A stretch of DNA of 64,000 bases from positions 1,364,001 to 1,428,000 of the forward strand of contig NZ_WSSC01000001.1 in NCBI RefSeq assembly GCF_009792895.1, given 5' to 3'. Position 1 is the first letter of the stretch; each line of letters begins with the position of its first letter. A program made the translations under genes and the position numbers. Positions 35,256 to 44,625 of this stretch are shown here, in pieces. Origin of the DNA: Pigmentibacter ruber. GTDB taxonomy: Bacteria; Bdellovibrionota_B; Oligoflexia; Silvanigrellales; Silvanigrellaceae. The notes under the pieces were generated by a model. The model was given only the letters and a program-made list of their open reading frames with translations, ran no database searches and was not told the origin of the DNA.

Positions 35256-36596
35256 TTACTTTACAAATCCTGCTCGCTCTAAAAAGCGTGTAGAATGTTT
35301 TCCTTGCATAAAATCTGGATGCTTCAGTACCTCTAAGTGAAATGGAATATTTGTTCTAATACCATCTATAATAAATTCTTTTAATGCACATTCCATTTTT
35401 TGAATAGCAAGCTCACGTGTATCAGCTGTAATTATTAATTTTGTTAACATAGAATCATAATAAGGTACCACAGTGTAACCATGATAAACAAAACCATCAA
35501 CTCTGACACCCAAACCACCCGGACTTGAATAGGCTGTTATTTTACCTGGCCAAGGTGCAAATGATTTAGGATCTTCTGCGTTAATTCTACATTCAATGGC
35601 GTGGCCTTTTATTGAAATATCTTTTTGTGTAAAGGGAAGCTTTTCTCCCATTGCCACTAATATTTGTGTTCTAACGAGGTCAATTCCAGTTATTTGCTCA
35701 GTAACGGGATGTTCAACTTGAATACGAGTATTCATTTCCATAAAATAGACGTTTTTGTCGTCATCCATTAGGAATTCTACTGTACCAGCTCCGTGGTAGC
35801 CAACCTCTTTTGCAAGAGCTACTGCATAGCCCCCAATTTTGTTTCTTTCTTTTTCTGACAATAGATTACATGGTGCTTCTTCAATCACTTTTTGATGCCG
35901 GCGTTGAATACTGCAATCACGTTCACCTAAGTGCACAATATTACCATGCTTGTCAGCCATGATTTGAATTTCAACATGTCTTGGATTTTCTAAATATTTT
36001 TCTAAATAAACTTCAGAATTTCCAAATGCTGCCCCTGCTTCTTGTCTACATGTAAAATATGCTTTTTCTAAATCTGCTTCTTTATGAACGATTTTCATTC
36101 CACGTCCACCACCGCCGCCGCTTGCTTTTAATATTACAGGGAAGCCAATTTCTTTTGCAGTTTTTTTAGCTACATCAATATTTTCAATAGCGGATTTCGA
36201 TCCAGGTAGAAAAGGCAATCCTGCTTTTCTTGCAACATCTCTTGCTGCAACTTTTTCACCTAATTTTCGCATTTGCTCTGGCGTTGGTCCAATAAATGTA
36301 AAATTACACTTTGCACAAACTTCAGCAAAATGTGCATTTTCAGATAAAAAACCATATCCAGGATGGATAGCATCGGCACCACTAACTTCTGCAGCTGCTA
36401 TTATTGCTGGTATATGCAAATAGCTTTTTTTACTTTCAGCAGGGCCTATACAAATGCTTTCATCAGCTAGTTTTGCGTGCAAGCTGTGTGCATCTGCTTG
36501 AGAGTAGATTGCAACACTCTTAATTCCCAATTCTCTACAAGCGCGAATGATTCTAACTGCAATTTCGCCTCTGTTCGCAATAAGAATTTTTTTCAT
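35256..36596 (-). CDS. accC: Acetyl-CoA carboxylase, biotin carboxylase subunit
   Basis: 446 residues; ATP-dependent carboxylation of biotin on AccB, first step of fatty-acid synthesis. MKKILIANRGEIAVRIIRAC start, the Gly-rich ATP-grasp loop KASGGGGGRGMKIV, ERDCSIQRRHQKVIEEAP and MNTRIQVEHPVTE are all present. I chose ATG 36596; the frame opens at 36656 but only from a start lying within the end of accB. Directly downstream of accB. Confidence 0.96.
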   Translation of the reverse strand: MKKILIANRGEIAVRIIRACRELGIKSVAIYSQADAHSLHAKLADESICIGPAESKKSYLHIPAIIAAAEVSGADAIHPGYGFLSENAHFAEVCAKCNFTFIGPTPEQMRKLGEKVAARDVARKAGLPFLPGSKSAIENIDVAKKTAKEIGFPVILKASGGGGGRGMKIVHKEADLEKAYFTCRQEAGAAFGNSEVYLEKYLENPRHVEIQIMADKHGNIVHLGERDCSIQRRHQKVIEEAPCNLLSEKERNKIGGYAVALAKEVGYHGAGTVEFLMDDDKNVYFMEMNTRIQVEHPVTEQITGIDLVRTQILVAMGEKLPFTQKDISIKGHAIECRINAEDPKSFAPWPGKITAYSSPGGLGVRVDGFVYHGYTVVPYYDSMLTKLIITADTRELAIQKMECALKEFIIDGIRTNIPFHLEVLKHPDFMQGKHSTRFLERAGFVK

Positions 36597-36618
36597 AATA
36601 ATTTTCTCACAATTGGAT

Positions 36619-37140
36619 TTACATAGCTGGAGCAACAATAAATAAAGGAGTTCCAAATTCTACAGGTTTTGCATTTTCAACTAAAATAGCAACTATCTCT
36701 CCATCTATTTCAGCTTCTATTTCGTTCATTAATTTCATAGCCTCAACTATACAAAGAGTTTGTCCTTTCCTAATTTTTGCCCCAAGATCAACAAATGGTG
36801 CAGCATCTGGGTTGGAAGAACGGTAAAAAGTACCCACAAATGGGCTTGTAATTGTGATACCATCTGGCAGTTTTTTAGTAACTTTCTCTTCTTTATTATT
36901 GATTTGTTGAAATGTAGATTCTTGCTCAGAAGTATTATCCGTTGAAACTTGCACATTTTTTGAAGCCAATGCTATGGAGTTTGTTGGTAAAGTTGGCTGT
37001 ACTGTGGGATTAAAGAGGGAAGCTTGTGTTACATTTCTTGCTAAAGAAATTTTTTCACCAGAAGATTCTGCTTGCACCACATCAAATCCATGCTTAGCCA
37101 TCAAAGACATTAACTTTTCAATTTTATTTACATCAACCAT
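36619..37140 (-). CDS. accB: Acetyl-CoA carboxylase, biotin carboxyl carrier protein
   Basis: 173 residues. C-terminal biotinyl domain with the biotinylated lysine K136 in EAMKLM (the usual EAMKM with one change), preceded by [11 protein letters not shown]. The N-terminal helix and Pro/Ser-rich linker are standard. Forms an operon with accC (22-base gap). efp lies upstream on the same strand, an arrangement common in bacteria, but a terminator-like hairpin sits between efp and accB. Confidence 0.96.
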   Translation of the reverse strand: MVDVNKIEKLMSLMAKHGFDVVQAESSGEKISLARNVTQASLFNPTVQPTLPTNSIALASKNVQVSTDNTSEQESTFQQINNKEEKVTKKLPDGITITSPFVGTFYRSSNPDAAPFVDLGAKIRKGQTLCIVEAMKLMNEIEAEIDGEIVAILVENAKPVEFGTPLFIVAPAM

Positions 37141-37318
37141 TATTTTTTTCCTCTAAAATTAACCTATAACTCAAACTTACAAGTTCAAGTATATTCTTAT
37201 ACTTAATTTAAGAACGTTTAAAGTTCTATAAAAACAACCTCAGATTTCCATAAATCCTTTAAGAAAGTCAATAGCTTGTGAAGATTTCTAGGTTCTGTTA
37301 TCCTTGCTTTTTCCCAAT

Positions 37319-37349
37319 AAAAAAGCTGGCAGACTAAACTTACCAGCTT
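37319..37349 (-). terminator. Terminator after efp
   Basis: Arms AAGCTGG (37323-37329) and CCAGCTT (37343-37349) with a 13-base loop; on the minus strand a U-rich tract follows, encoded by the A run at 37319-37324. It lies 20 bases past the efp stop. Confidence 0.75.
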
Positions 37350-37369
37350 AAAATATAGAAATTTTTGTT

Positions 37370-37945
37370 CTATTTTCTGTTTACCCTATCAACATAGACA
37401 CCCTCACGTGTGTCAATTCTTAGTATATCCCCTTCATTGATATGAAAAGGAACACTTACTACCAATCCAGTTTCTAATTTAGCTGGCTTACTGCCTCCAG
37501 TGGCTGTATCACCTCTAACACCAGGAGCAGTTTCAACTACTTTCAACTCTACAAATGTTTCAGTTTCAACCCCTATTGGTTTATTATTAAAAAATACAAC
37601 TTTGATTACGGAATTTTCTATTAAGTAGTTTTTTGTATCGCCAACTTCAAGATTTGTAAGAGAAATCTGTTCATAATTAGCTGTATCCATAAAATTATAG
37701 CCATCTGCGTCGTTATAAAGAAACTGCATGCTTCTTTCTTCAACATCTGGTTTTTCTAATTTGTCACCGCTTTTGATATTGTGCTCAACAACTTGTCCAG
37801 TTCTTAAATTTTTAACCTTAGTTCTAGTAAAAGCGGCTCCTTTTCCAGGATTGACATGTTGAAAATCAACTATTACCCAAGGGTCATTATTCATTAAAAC
37901 TTTGAGACCTCTTCTAAAATCACGGGTATCATACATGCTACTCAT
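37370..37945 (-). CDS. efp: Elongation factor P
   Basis: 191 residues; relieves ribosome stalling at polyproline. Three beta-barrel domains, with the modifiable lysine K35 at the loop tip in NPGKGAAF. AAGGAG eight bases upstream of ATG 37945 decides the start over an ATG three codons later. No EpmA/EpmB-type modification gene is seen nearby. The Pro-rich linkers of the tandem lipoproteins are the kind of sequence that needs this factor. Confidence 0.95.
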   Translation of the reverse strand: MSSMYDTRDFRRGLKVLMNNDPWVIVDFQHVNPGKGAAFTRTKVKNLRTGQVVEHNIKSGDKLEKPDVEERSMQFLYNDADGYNFMDTANYEQISLTNLEVGDTKNYLIENSVIKVVFFNNKPIGVETETFVELKVVETAPGVRGDTATGGSKPAKLETGLVVSVPFHINEGDILRIDTREGVYVDRVNRK

Positions 37946-38037
37946 ATAAAAATCTCCTTTTCATGCGATTCTGAACTAACATCTTTAATATAAAAATGCA
38001 ATCAAGGAAATTTGCTAGGAATTTAACAAAATATAGC

Positions 38038-38880
38038 TTAAAATTTTAACCATCCCTTCCAAGCATAACCTAAAATCCCAAAGTATTCATTCATAAAAGT
38101 TACAGATGTTAGTGCATTGTTGAAGTTAAAGACGCCTGAACCAGAAGAACTTTGTGAAATAATAGGTACTGGACAAACTGTAAAATTTTGGTTCTCAAAT
38201 GTTTTTTTTGCTCTTAGCATATGAAAATCATTAGTTATTAATATAATTTTTTTTTCAATTTTATTTTCAGTAAAGATTTTTTTTACATACGCTGAATTTT
38301 GATATGTATTTTTACTTTCTTCTTCTGTGATTATTTTTAGGTAACTATTTTTTTTTAAAAAATAGTTTAAAAAAACTTTCATAGCATCTGCTTCACTTTG
38401 TTTGATATATTTATTTGTTTGACCACCAGTTAATACTATAGGTATTTGTGATTTTTTTGTTCCACTAGAATTCATTATTAGCAGTAATTGAGACAGCCCC
38501 ATCAAACGTATTTGTGAATTAGTTGAAGGTAAGTTTTCTTGAAATATTCCCCCTCCAAGCACTACAATAGCACTAGCTTGATTTATACAATTAGGAAGAA
38601 TATTTGATATTATTAAACTGTTTTCTTTATTTTCTTTTTGTTCACTTAAAATTAGTAACGGTTTTAAGAGAATATCAGGAGTTTTTCTAAAGCAAAATAT
38701 TACAATTAATAATGTTGAAAAAGTTATTAAAATTTTTGTTATTTTCTTAGCTATACATAACCATAAAAAAATACAGCAAATTAACAAAATAACTATTGGA
38801 AACCCTGCATCATAGGAAAAATCTTTCAAGTAATTTTTTAAATCCAAATCCCATGCCACTATTTCTTTGTTACTATCCAT
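38038..38880 (-). CDS. YdcF/ElyC-like membrane protein (DUF218)
   Basis: 280 residues. Two or three N-terminal membrane segments (about 25-70) are followed by a DUF218 domain: AIVVLGGGIFQ, PIVLTGGQTN, SEADAM, EEESKNTYQNSAYV and ILITNDFHMLRA. ElyC/SanA-type members influence peptidoglycan and envelope integrity. ATG 38880 has AAGG nine bases upstream; the frame opens 13 codons earlier from a TTG. Lies upstream of efp with a 92-base gap. Confidence 0.8.
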   Translation of the reverse strand: MDSNKEIVAWDLDLKNYLKDFSYDAGFPIVILLICCIFLWLCIAKKITKILITFSTLLIVIFCFRKTPDILLKPLLILSEQKENKENSLIISNILPNCINQASAIVVLGGGIFQENLPSTNSQIRLMGLSQLLLIMNSSGTKKSQIPIVLTGGQTNKYIKQSEADAMKVFLNYFLKKNSYLKIITEEESKNTYQNSAYVKKIFTENKIEKKIILITNDFHMLRAKKTFENQNFTVCPVPIISQSSSGSGVFNFNNALTSVTFMNEYFGILGYAWKGWLKF

Positions 38881-38957
38881 ATTTTGATACCTTCTTCCAA
38901 TACTATTTCTTTCTTCCAAAAATTTTATAGCATATTTGTTAGAAGGTTTGAAAAGAT

Positions 38958-39230
38958 TTATTCACAAGAAGTTAGTTTGTATTTTTTTTCATTTAAGTCA
39001 AAACATTTAATGTAGGGTTGATTTACTGTATCACAAAATCCTGCATATATTTTCCTAAAATGTTGGCAATTTTTATTTGCATCATTCCCATAAAAAGTGG
39101 CTAATTTCTCTTTTTTTAACATTTCTGGTACTTCCACAATTAAATCGACAGAATCAACTTTTGTGCAAGAAATTACAAAATTAAAAAAAATAAAGGTAAC
39201 TATTATCAACAGGCATTTTTGCATTAGCAT
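38958..39230 (-). CDS. Small lipoprotein of unknown function
   Basis: 90 residues (or 88 from the second Met). Lipoprotein signal with Cys in FVISC. The mature 65-70 residues carry four further Cys (NCQHF, GFCDT, KCFDL, TSCE), suggesting a disulfide-stabilised periplasmic domain. I do not recognise a family. Confidence 0.65.
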   Translation of the reverse strand: MLMQKCLLIIVTFIFFNFVISCTKVDSVDLIVEVPEMLKKEKLATFYGNDANKNCQHFRKIYAGFCDTVNQPYIKCFDLNEKKYKLTSCE

Positions 39231-39302
39231 ACCTCAAAATCTGATATTTACCTTTACCTTAACTTTTTTATTTTTATATTTCAATTAGTTAACTTTTGTC
39301 AC

Positions 39303-40286
39303 TTACCATTCCAAACCAAAGCCTGTTTGGTATTCTGTAACTCGTGTTTCAAAAAAGTTTTTTTCTTTTGGAAGATCCATTATTTCATTCATCCATGGGA
39401 AAGGTGTTTCTTCTTCACCATATATAGGTTCTAAACCTATACTTTCGATACGTCTGTCAGCAATATAACGGATATATTTAGCAAACTGTGCTTTTGAAAG
39501 ACCTAAAATATCTCTTGGCAAAGCATCGGCAACAAACGCGTCTTCTAATTCCACAACATGCTCAATATTCTGTCTGACCTCTGCTTGTAGCTCTGGTGTC
39601 CAAATATCTTCATTTTCCAAGATATACTGATTAATTAGTTTAGTTCCAAATCTGCAATGTAAGCTTTCATCACGCACGATATATTCTAGCTGTTCTGATG
39701 TTCCAACCAACAAATTTCTTCTCTTGAAATTAAGTAACAATACAAAAGCACTATAAAACTGCATTCCTTCCATACCAACATAATATGCGCATAAATTTTT
39801 TAAAAATAAAGCTCTACCTTCCTTTGTTTTTGTAGTAAAACCTTCATTTAAAATACCTTCAAAAAATTGCGCTTGAAAGTCATGTTTGTCTTTAATTGTT
39901 CCTACCTTTTTAAACTCTCCAAATACTTCTTGTTGATCCATAGAAAGTGATTCAACAATGTGTGAATAACTCCAAGAGTGAATACTTTCTTGAAAAGCTT
40001 GGGCAGTTAAATATTGTCTGCATTCAGGATTAGTGATGTGCTTATAAATGGCCATAATAATATTATCACCAACAAGAACATCTGTATTTGCGAAAAAACT
40101 TAGAATTTTCTTGATAAGATGTCTTTCATCAGTTGTTAAATAGCCCATATTTTTCCACTGAGCGATATCTGATGCCATAGATATTTCTTGCGGTAGCCAA
40201 TGGTTTTTGCATAAATTTTTAAATTCGTCCCATGCCCATGGATAATTAAAAGGCATTAATTGTGGTCTTATTTCATTAATCAGCAT
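39303..40286 (-). CDS. nrdB: Class I ribonucleotide reductase, beta subunit
   Basis: 327 residues; houses the diiron-tyrosyl radical. Metal ligands fit the family: D69, E100 and H103 (QESIHSWSY) and the later E/H set in YVGMEGMQFY and VRDESLHCRFG. Radical tyrosine Y107 is present at E-x2-H-x3-Y, unlike the Phe of class Ic enzymes. Downstream of nrdA by 23 bases. Confidence 0.93.
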   Translation of the reverse strand: MLINEIRPQLMPFNYPWAWDEFKNLCKNHWLPQEISMASDIAQWKNMGYLTTDERHLIKKILSFFANTDVLVGDNIIMAIYKHITNPECRQYLTAQAFQESIHSWSYSHIVESLSMDQQEVFGEFKKVGTIKDKHDFQAQFFEGILNEGFTTKTKEGRALFLKNLCAYYVGMEGMQFYSAFVLLLNFKRRNLLVGTSEQLEYIVRDESLHCRFGTKLINQYILENEDIWTPELQAEVRQNIEHVVELEDAFVADALPRDILGLSKAQFAKYIRYIADRRIESIGLEPIYGEEETPFPWMNEIMDLPKEKNFFETRVTEYQTGFGLEW

Positions 40287-40309
40287 TTTTATCTCCTAGC
40301 TTATTCTTT

Positions 40310-42688
40310 TTATTGACAAGATTCGCATTCTGGATTTTCAATTGAACAAGCTTTTATTTCAGTCGGTTTTATGTCTTTCTTTTTAGCTACAATACTAGAT
40401 TTTTCAACACTTGTGGCAGCTTTTGTTCTTAAATAATAAGTTGTTTTTAATCCACTATGCCAAGCGTAACGATACATTTCATCAATTTTCTTTCCACTTG
40501 GAGCCGACATGTATAAATTAAGGCTTTGTGCTTGATCAATATAAACTTGGCGTAATGCTGCACAACGTATCAATTGTTCTGGTTCAATATCAAAAGCTGT
40601 TTTATAAAGTTCCTTTATATGTTCAGGTAACTCTAGGGTTGTTAAAGATCCATCATTTAATTTTAATTCACGAGCTAAATCAGAATTCCATAGACCTAAG
40701 TTTTTTAAATCATCAATAAGATACTCATTTATTATTGTATATTCACCACCCATGTTACTTTTTACATATAAGTTTTTATATGTTGGTTCTATAGACTGAG
40801 TACAGTTGGAAATATTTGATATAGTTGCTGTTGGTGCTACGGCAAGACAAAGACTATTGCGCATTCCTTGTGCTACATTATTTCGTAACTCGTCCCAATT
40901 TAAATTCAAATTAAAACCATCACTTTTTAATAGTTCTTGACAAGGTAACATTTCTCCATTGTTACTTTGAAAATAGTCTGGAGCTTTTGGTAATGTTACA
41001 TGCGATCCTAATTCGGTTATGGTATCTTTTGGTACTAATCCTTTTGACCAAGAAGAGCCATTAAAGGTGGAATAACTTCCTCTTTCTTTTGCTAATAAAG
41101 AGGAGGCTTTTATTGCATAGTAACTAATTTGTTCTGCTATATTTTCTGCAATCCACATTGCTTCTGGTTTTGCATAAGGAATTTTCTTTAGATACAAAAC
41201 ATCCTGAAATCCCATAAATCCCAAACCTACAGGTCTATGTCTGTGATTAGCTCTTTCGGCAGATTTAATGGGATAAAAATTTTCAGAAATTACGTTATCC
41301 AACATACGCATACCTACGCGTACGGCGTATTCTAAAGTTTTTCCTGGATTTTCAGATAAAAATACAGCTTTTAAATTGATTGATCCCAAATTACAAACAG
41401 CTGTTTCTTCAGCATTTGTATTTAATGTAATTTCTGTACATAAGTTACTACTGTGCACAACACCTACATGTCGTTGAGCACTACGTAAATTGCATGGATC
41501 TTTAAACGTTACCCATGGATGACCAGTTTCAAAAATCATTGTTAATATTTTTCGCCACAATTGTAGCGCAGAAACTTTACGAAAATTTTGAATTTTGCCT
41601 TGATCTGCTTTTAATTCATAATCTAAGTAAGCTTTTTTAAAGTTATCACCATATAAATCATGTAAATCAGGTGTTTCTGAAGGACAAAATAAAGTCCACT
41701 CTTTATTTGCTTCCACCCGCTCAAGAAAAAGATCCGGAATCCAATTTGCTGTATTCATATCATGTGTACGCCGACGTTCATCCCCAGTATTTTTTCTAAG
41801 TTCAAGAAAATCTTCGATATCCAAATGCCATGTTTCTAAATATGCACAAACAGCACCTTTTCTTTTTCCACCTTGATTCACTGCAATGGTTGAGGAATCC
41901 TGGACTTTGATAAAAGGAATAACTCCTTGCGAGCGACCATTTGTCCCTTTTATCCAACTTCCACTTGCTCTAATGTTACTCCAATCATTTCCTAAGCCTC
42001 CTGCATACTTGGAAAGCATTGCATTATCAGAATATTGTCGATAGATATCGAGCAAATCATCTTGAGTTGTAGTCAAAAAACACGACGACATCTGTGAATG
42101 ATTTGTTCCTGAATTAAATAAAGTTGGAGTGCTTGGAACATACAACATTTGAGAAATAACATCATAAAATTCAGCTGCGTGTTTTGTTGCTTCCTGTGCG
42201 TTGCCTTCTGCCAAAGCAACACCCATAGCAACTCTCATCCAGAAATGCTGCAAGGTTTCATAACGCATTCCCTTTTTATGCAGCAGATAGCGATCATAAA
42301 GAGTATGTGCGCCTAGATAATCAAATAAATAATTTCTTTCATGTTTAATACAAGAATTTAAGTATTCTAAATCCAACTCACGCAAACGATTTGTAAGTTG
42401 TCCAAACTCTGTACCAAATTTTACATATTGCATTAAAGTCGGATAAAACTTTTCTTCTTCTGGCAAATTTGTCTGTGTTGATTCTAAACCAATTGTTTGG
42501 AGTACTTCTAAACGTAATTGTTCCGATAGTAAACTAGCGGCAATATATGAATATTCCCTACCCTGTTCAATACATGGACGCACATCAAGAATGATATTTT
42601 GTAATGATGAATTGAAGTCCACATTTGGAAAACTTAACTCACTAAAGTTCACTTTTGGATGATAAGGTCTATAAGTAGTTATTGCCAT
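40310..42688 (-). CDS. nrdA: Class I ribonucleotide reductase, alpha subunit
   Basis: 792 residues; reduces ribonucleoside diphosphates. Active-site cysteines are in SSCFL, SNLCTEI and AVCNLGS, and the C-terminal redox pair is in CESCQ. I chose ATG 42688 because CTGGAG lies eight bases upstream; the frame is open 57 codons further but that part reads through a leader hairpin. From this start the protein lacks the usual N-terminal ATP-cone (no V-x-KRDG motif), so activity regulation by dATP may be absent or located elsewhere. Two NrdR-like boxes lie upstream. Confidence 0.93.
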   Translation of the reverse strand: MAITTYRPYHPKVNFSELSFPNVDFNSSLQNIILDVRPCIEQGREYSYIAASLLSEQLRLEVLQTIGLESTQTNLPEEEKFYPTLMQYVKFGTEFGQLTNRLRELDLEYLNSCIKHERNYLFDYLGAHTLYDRYLLHKKGMRYETLQHFWMRVAMGVALAEGNAQEATKHAAEFYDVISQMLYVPSTPTLFNSGTNHSQMSSCFLTTTQDDLLDIYRQYSDNAMLSKYAGGLGNDWSNIRASGSWIKGTNGRSQGVIPFIKVQDSSTIAVNQGGKRKGAVCAYLETWHLDIEDFLELRKNTGDERRRTHDMNTANWIPDLFLERVEANKEWTLFCPSETPDLHDLYGDNFKKAYLDYELKADQGKIQNFRKVSALQLWRKILTMIFETGHPWVTFKDPCNLRSAQRHVGVVHSSNLCTEITLNTNAEETAVCNLGSINLKAVFLSENPGKTLEYAVRVGMRMLDNVISENFYPIKSAERANHRHRPVGLGFMGFQDVLYLKKIPYAKPEAMWIAENIAEQISYYAIKASSLLAKERGSYSTFNGSSWSKGLVPKDTITELGSHVTLPKAPDYFQSNNGEMLPCQELLKSDGFNLNLNWDELRNNVAQGMRNSLCLAVAPTATISNISNCTQSIEPTYKNLYVKSNMGGEYTIINEYLIDDLKNLGLWNSDLARELKLNDGSLTTLELPEHIKELYKTAFDIEPEQLIRCAALRQVYIDQAQSLNLYMSAPSGKKIDEMYRYAWHSGLKTTYYLRTKAATSVEKSSIVAKKKDIKPTEIKACSIENPECESCQ

Positions 42689-42778
42689 GAATAAATCTCC
42701 AGATGGTGTATCAGAACAGCACATTTTAAAATCAACAAACAAACAAGTAGTAGAAACCATACAAATGAATGGTGTTAC

Positions 42779-42830
42779 ATGCCGCAAAAAACTCACAGCC
42801 GCAAATCTTCTGAGCGAGGAATTGCGGCAT
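42779..42830 (-). promoter_or_regulatory. Leader hairpin upstream of nrdA
   Basis: Perfect 9-base arms ATGCCGCAA (42779-42787) and TTGCGGCAT (42822-42830) enclose 34 bases that hold an extra CGGC-containing segment and a CTCA/TGAG pairing. It is more GC-rich than its surroundings and would form in the nrdA 5' UTR, 91-142 bases before the start. No riboswitch class is recognised. Confidence 0.5.
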
Positions 42831-42859
42831 CCCATTATGTAGGATGAAAATGCCGACAC

Positions 42860-42907
42860 TTGTTATATATAGTGTTAGCTCATTCGAAAACACACTGTCA
42901 ATAGTGT
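42860..42907 (-). promoter_or_regulatory. Pair of NrdR-like boxes upstream of nrdAB
   Basis: The NrdR consensus is ACACWATATATWGTGT. ACACTGTCAATAGTGT at 42892-42907 matches 13 of 16 positions, and TTGTTATATATAGTGT at 42860-42875 matches 12. They start 32 bases apart, three helical turns, the spacing typical of NrdR sites. A TTGACA (minus strand, 42896-42901) lies inside the distal box, so binding would block the promoter. The remaining spacer up to 43092 shows no gene. Confidence 0.75.
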
Positions 42908-43092
42908 GGGTATAAAAGTTCCTGCACTAAAAGATCTCTAAATTTATTGGGCATTAATCGAAAAAAGCATAGGAAATAAGCAGAAATTATTAATAGAAAT
43001 GATAAAAAAATTGACGAAAAACGACAAGCTTTTGACAACAAGATAGACTTAGGGGAATAGGTCATATCATTCAGGAGGTCAAGCCCTCAGAA

Positions 43093-44151
43093 CTACTTTT
43101 TAGTGAGTTGACTTGAGTTGGTTTGTAAAAATGAGAGCAAAAGATCTCCAGCTTCATCAACATTTTTCTTTGCAGACAGATCTATACGTGTTTTGGCAAC
43201 AGTTAGCTTCAACTTAGCTTCAATGAGTTGTAAATCTAAATACTTCCCACTATGTGACCAAAAAACAAGCAAAATATGGTTTAATTTTAATTGAGCTAAT
43301 AGTTCACTTGGTAAAGCATTCACAGTCGGCATTTTATAAAATGCCGCTGGGTAGTAAGGTGAAATTTTTACTTCTTTTACCTTTTCAGCAATTATAGTCT
43401 GAGAAAACATCCCATTAGCGCAGGAAGCAGTAACAATACTTTGCATTTTTGGTGGAAGTAAAACTTTATTTGTCTTTAATTCTTGACCATCAACATAAAC
43501 ATTACAATTTTTTATATTTTTAATTTGAACATATTTTTGAGAAGAAATGTAACTCTTAGTAAGATTTTTTAGCTGATCGATTAATTCTGAATTTGCTTGA
43601 AATTCTAGTTCATCTTTAATTCTTAAAGGTAAGTATTTTTCATAAATTATTCCATATTTAATAGCATAAAATTTAGCATAACGCATATTTGAAACGGAAG
43701 CCCAAAAGCTTAAAGTAGCATATGCATAACCCACAGAGGCTGGTTGATTAGCAAGCAAAAAAGCGGCTTCTTGCATAAATTGGTGCGATAGCTTGTAAGC
43801 TTTTAAATACTTCCCAGCTAAATAAGCTGCTTTTAACTTCTCGCTAAAACTATTCAATTTATCTTCAACATGGACTTCTTTTAGAGTTCCAATACTATTT
43901 AGCAACCATTCTTTATTAATTTCAAGGTCTTCAAAAGCAGAATAATTACTTTCACGTTTTATACGTCTTGTAATGACATTAGAAAAATAAGGCAGCCATA
44001 AAGGATCATCAGACGCATACAAAATTAACATTTTTTTCGATATATTAGAGGAATTTCTTAGGTCATTATTTGAATTAGAAGTACAAGAAATAAAGAAAAA
44101 ACCTACGATTAAGATACTATAATAAAATATAAAAACTTTACTTACCTGCAT
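43093..44151 (-). CDS. Lipoprotein of unknown function
   Basis: 352 residues, lipoprotein signal with Cys about 23 (FFFISC). The middle (about 100-200) is helical and TPR-like in composition (repeated A/Y/L pattern around KLKAAYLAGKYLKAYKLS), and about 205-240 looks like a PEGA-type beta segment (NCNVYVDGQELKTNKVLLPP). The C-terminal part is a mixed domain. No family recognised. Divergent neighbours and a 67-base gap to the next small lipoprotein. Confidence 0.7.
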   Translation of the reverse strand: MQVSKVFIFYYSILIVGFFFISCTSNSNNDLRNSSNISKKMLILYASDDPLWLPYFSNVITRRIKRESNYSAFEDLEINKEWLLNSIGTLKEVHVEDKLNSFSEKLKAAYLAGKYLKAYKLSHQFMQEAAFLLANQPASVGYAYATLSFWASVSNMRYAKFYAIKYGIIYEKYLPLRIKDELEFQANSELIDQLKNLTKSYISSQKYVQIKNIKNCNVYVDGQELKTNKVLLPPKMQSIVTASCANGMFSQTIIAEKVKEVKISPYYPAAFYKMPTVNALPSELLAQLKLNHILLVFWSHSGKYLDLQLIEAKLKLTVAKTRIDLSAKKNVDEAGDLLLSFLQTNSSQLTKK

Positions 44152-44218
44152 TAAATCCCCTAAATATCCATATATTCAAAGGATTTTTAATCTAAAAGAA
44201 ATAATAAATCAATCAATA

Positions 44219-44467
44219 TTATTTCTTTCCTCTATCACGAATACCACTTTCTTCAAGAACTTTCTTATTTGTTTCAGCTTTGTTTTTTTGAATCCATTCG
44301 TCAAGTTCACAGGCAGTCTTATTTCCATTACTGCATTCTTCAGAGACTATTTTTTCATCTAATTTTTTTTCTTTTTTCTCCTCATTAGTTTTAGAAGAAT
44401 CAGAAATATTAACCACACAAGAACCCAATAAAACGCAACATATTGATATAACTAATTTTTTCTTCAT
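44219..44467 (-). CDS. Small charged lipoprotein
   Basis: 82 residues from ATG 44467 (an ATG three codons earlier is also possible). Lipoprotein signal with Cys in LLGSC, then a Lys/Glu-rich mature part with a CSNGNKTACELDEW element holding two Cys. No family recognised. Upstream of, and possibly cotranscribed with, the lipoprotein at 43093. Confidence 0.6.
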   Translation of the reverse strand: MKKKLVISICCVLLGSCVVNISDSSKTNEEKKEKKLDEKIVSEECSNGNKTACELDEWIQKNKAETNKKVLEESGIRDRGKK

Positions 44468-44625
44468 ACAGAACAACTACTTTCTTCGTAAGATGTAAAA
44501 AAGCAATCTCTTTATAAAACAGCCAAAATACGAAAGCTAGAAAAACAGCAAATAATCTAAAATCGTGTTAAAATATGCTTTGAAAACATTTCTGGCAGTC
44601 ATCACACTGATAGGATTAAGAGTAA

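Noticed and set aside
42689-42859. In-frame 57-codon N-terminal extension of nrdA
   Set aside because: CTGGAG ahead of ATG 42688 is a good start, the extension has no ATP-cone motif and it reads through a perfect inverted repeat next to NrdR-like boxes.
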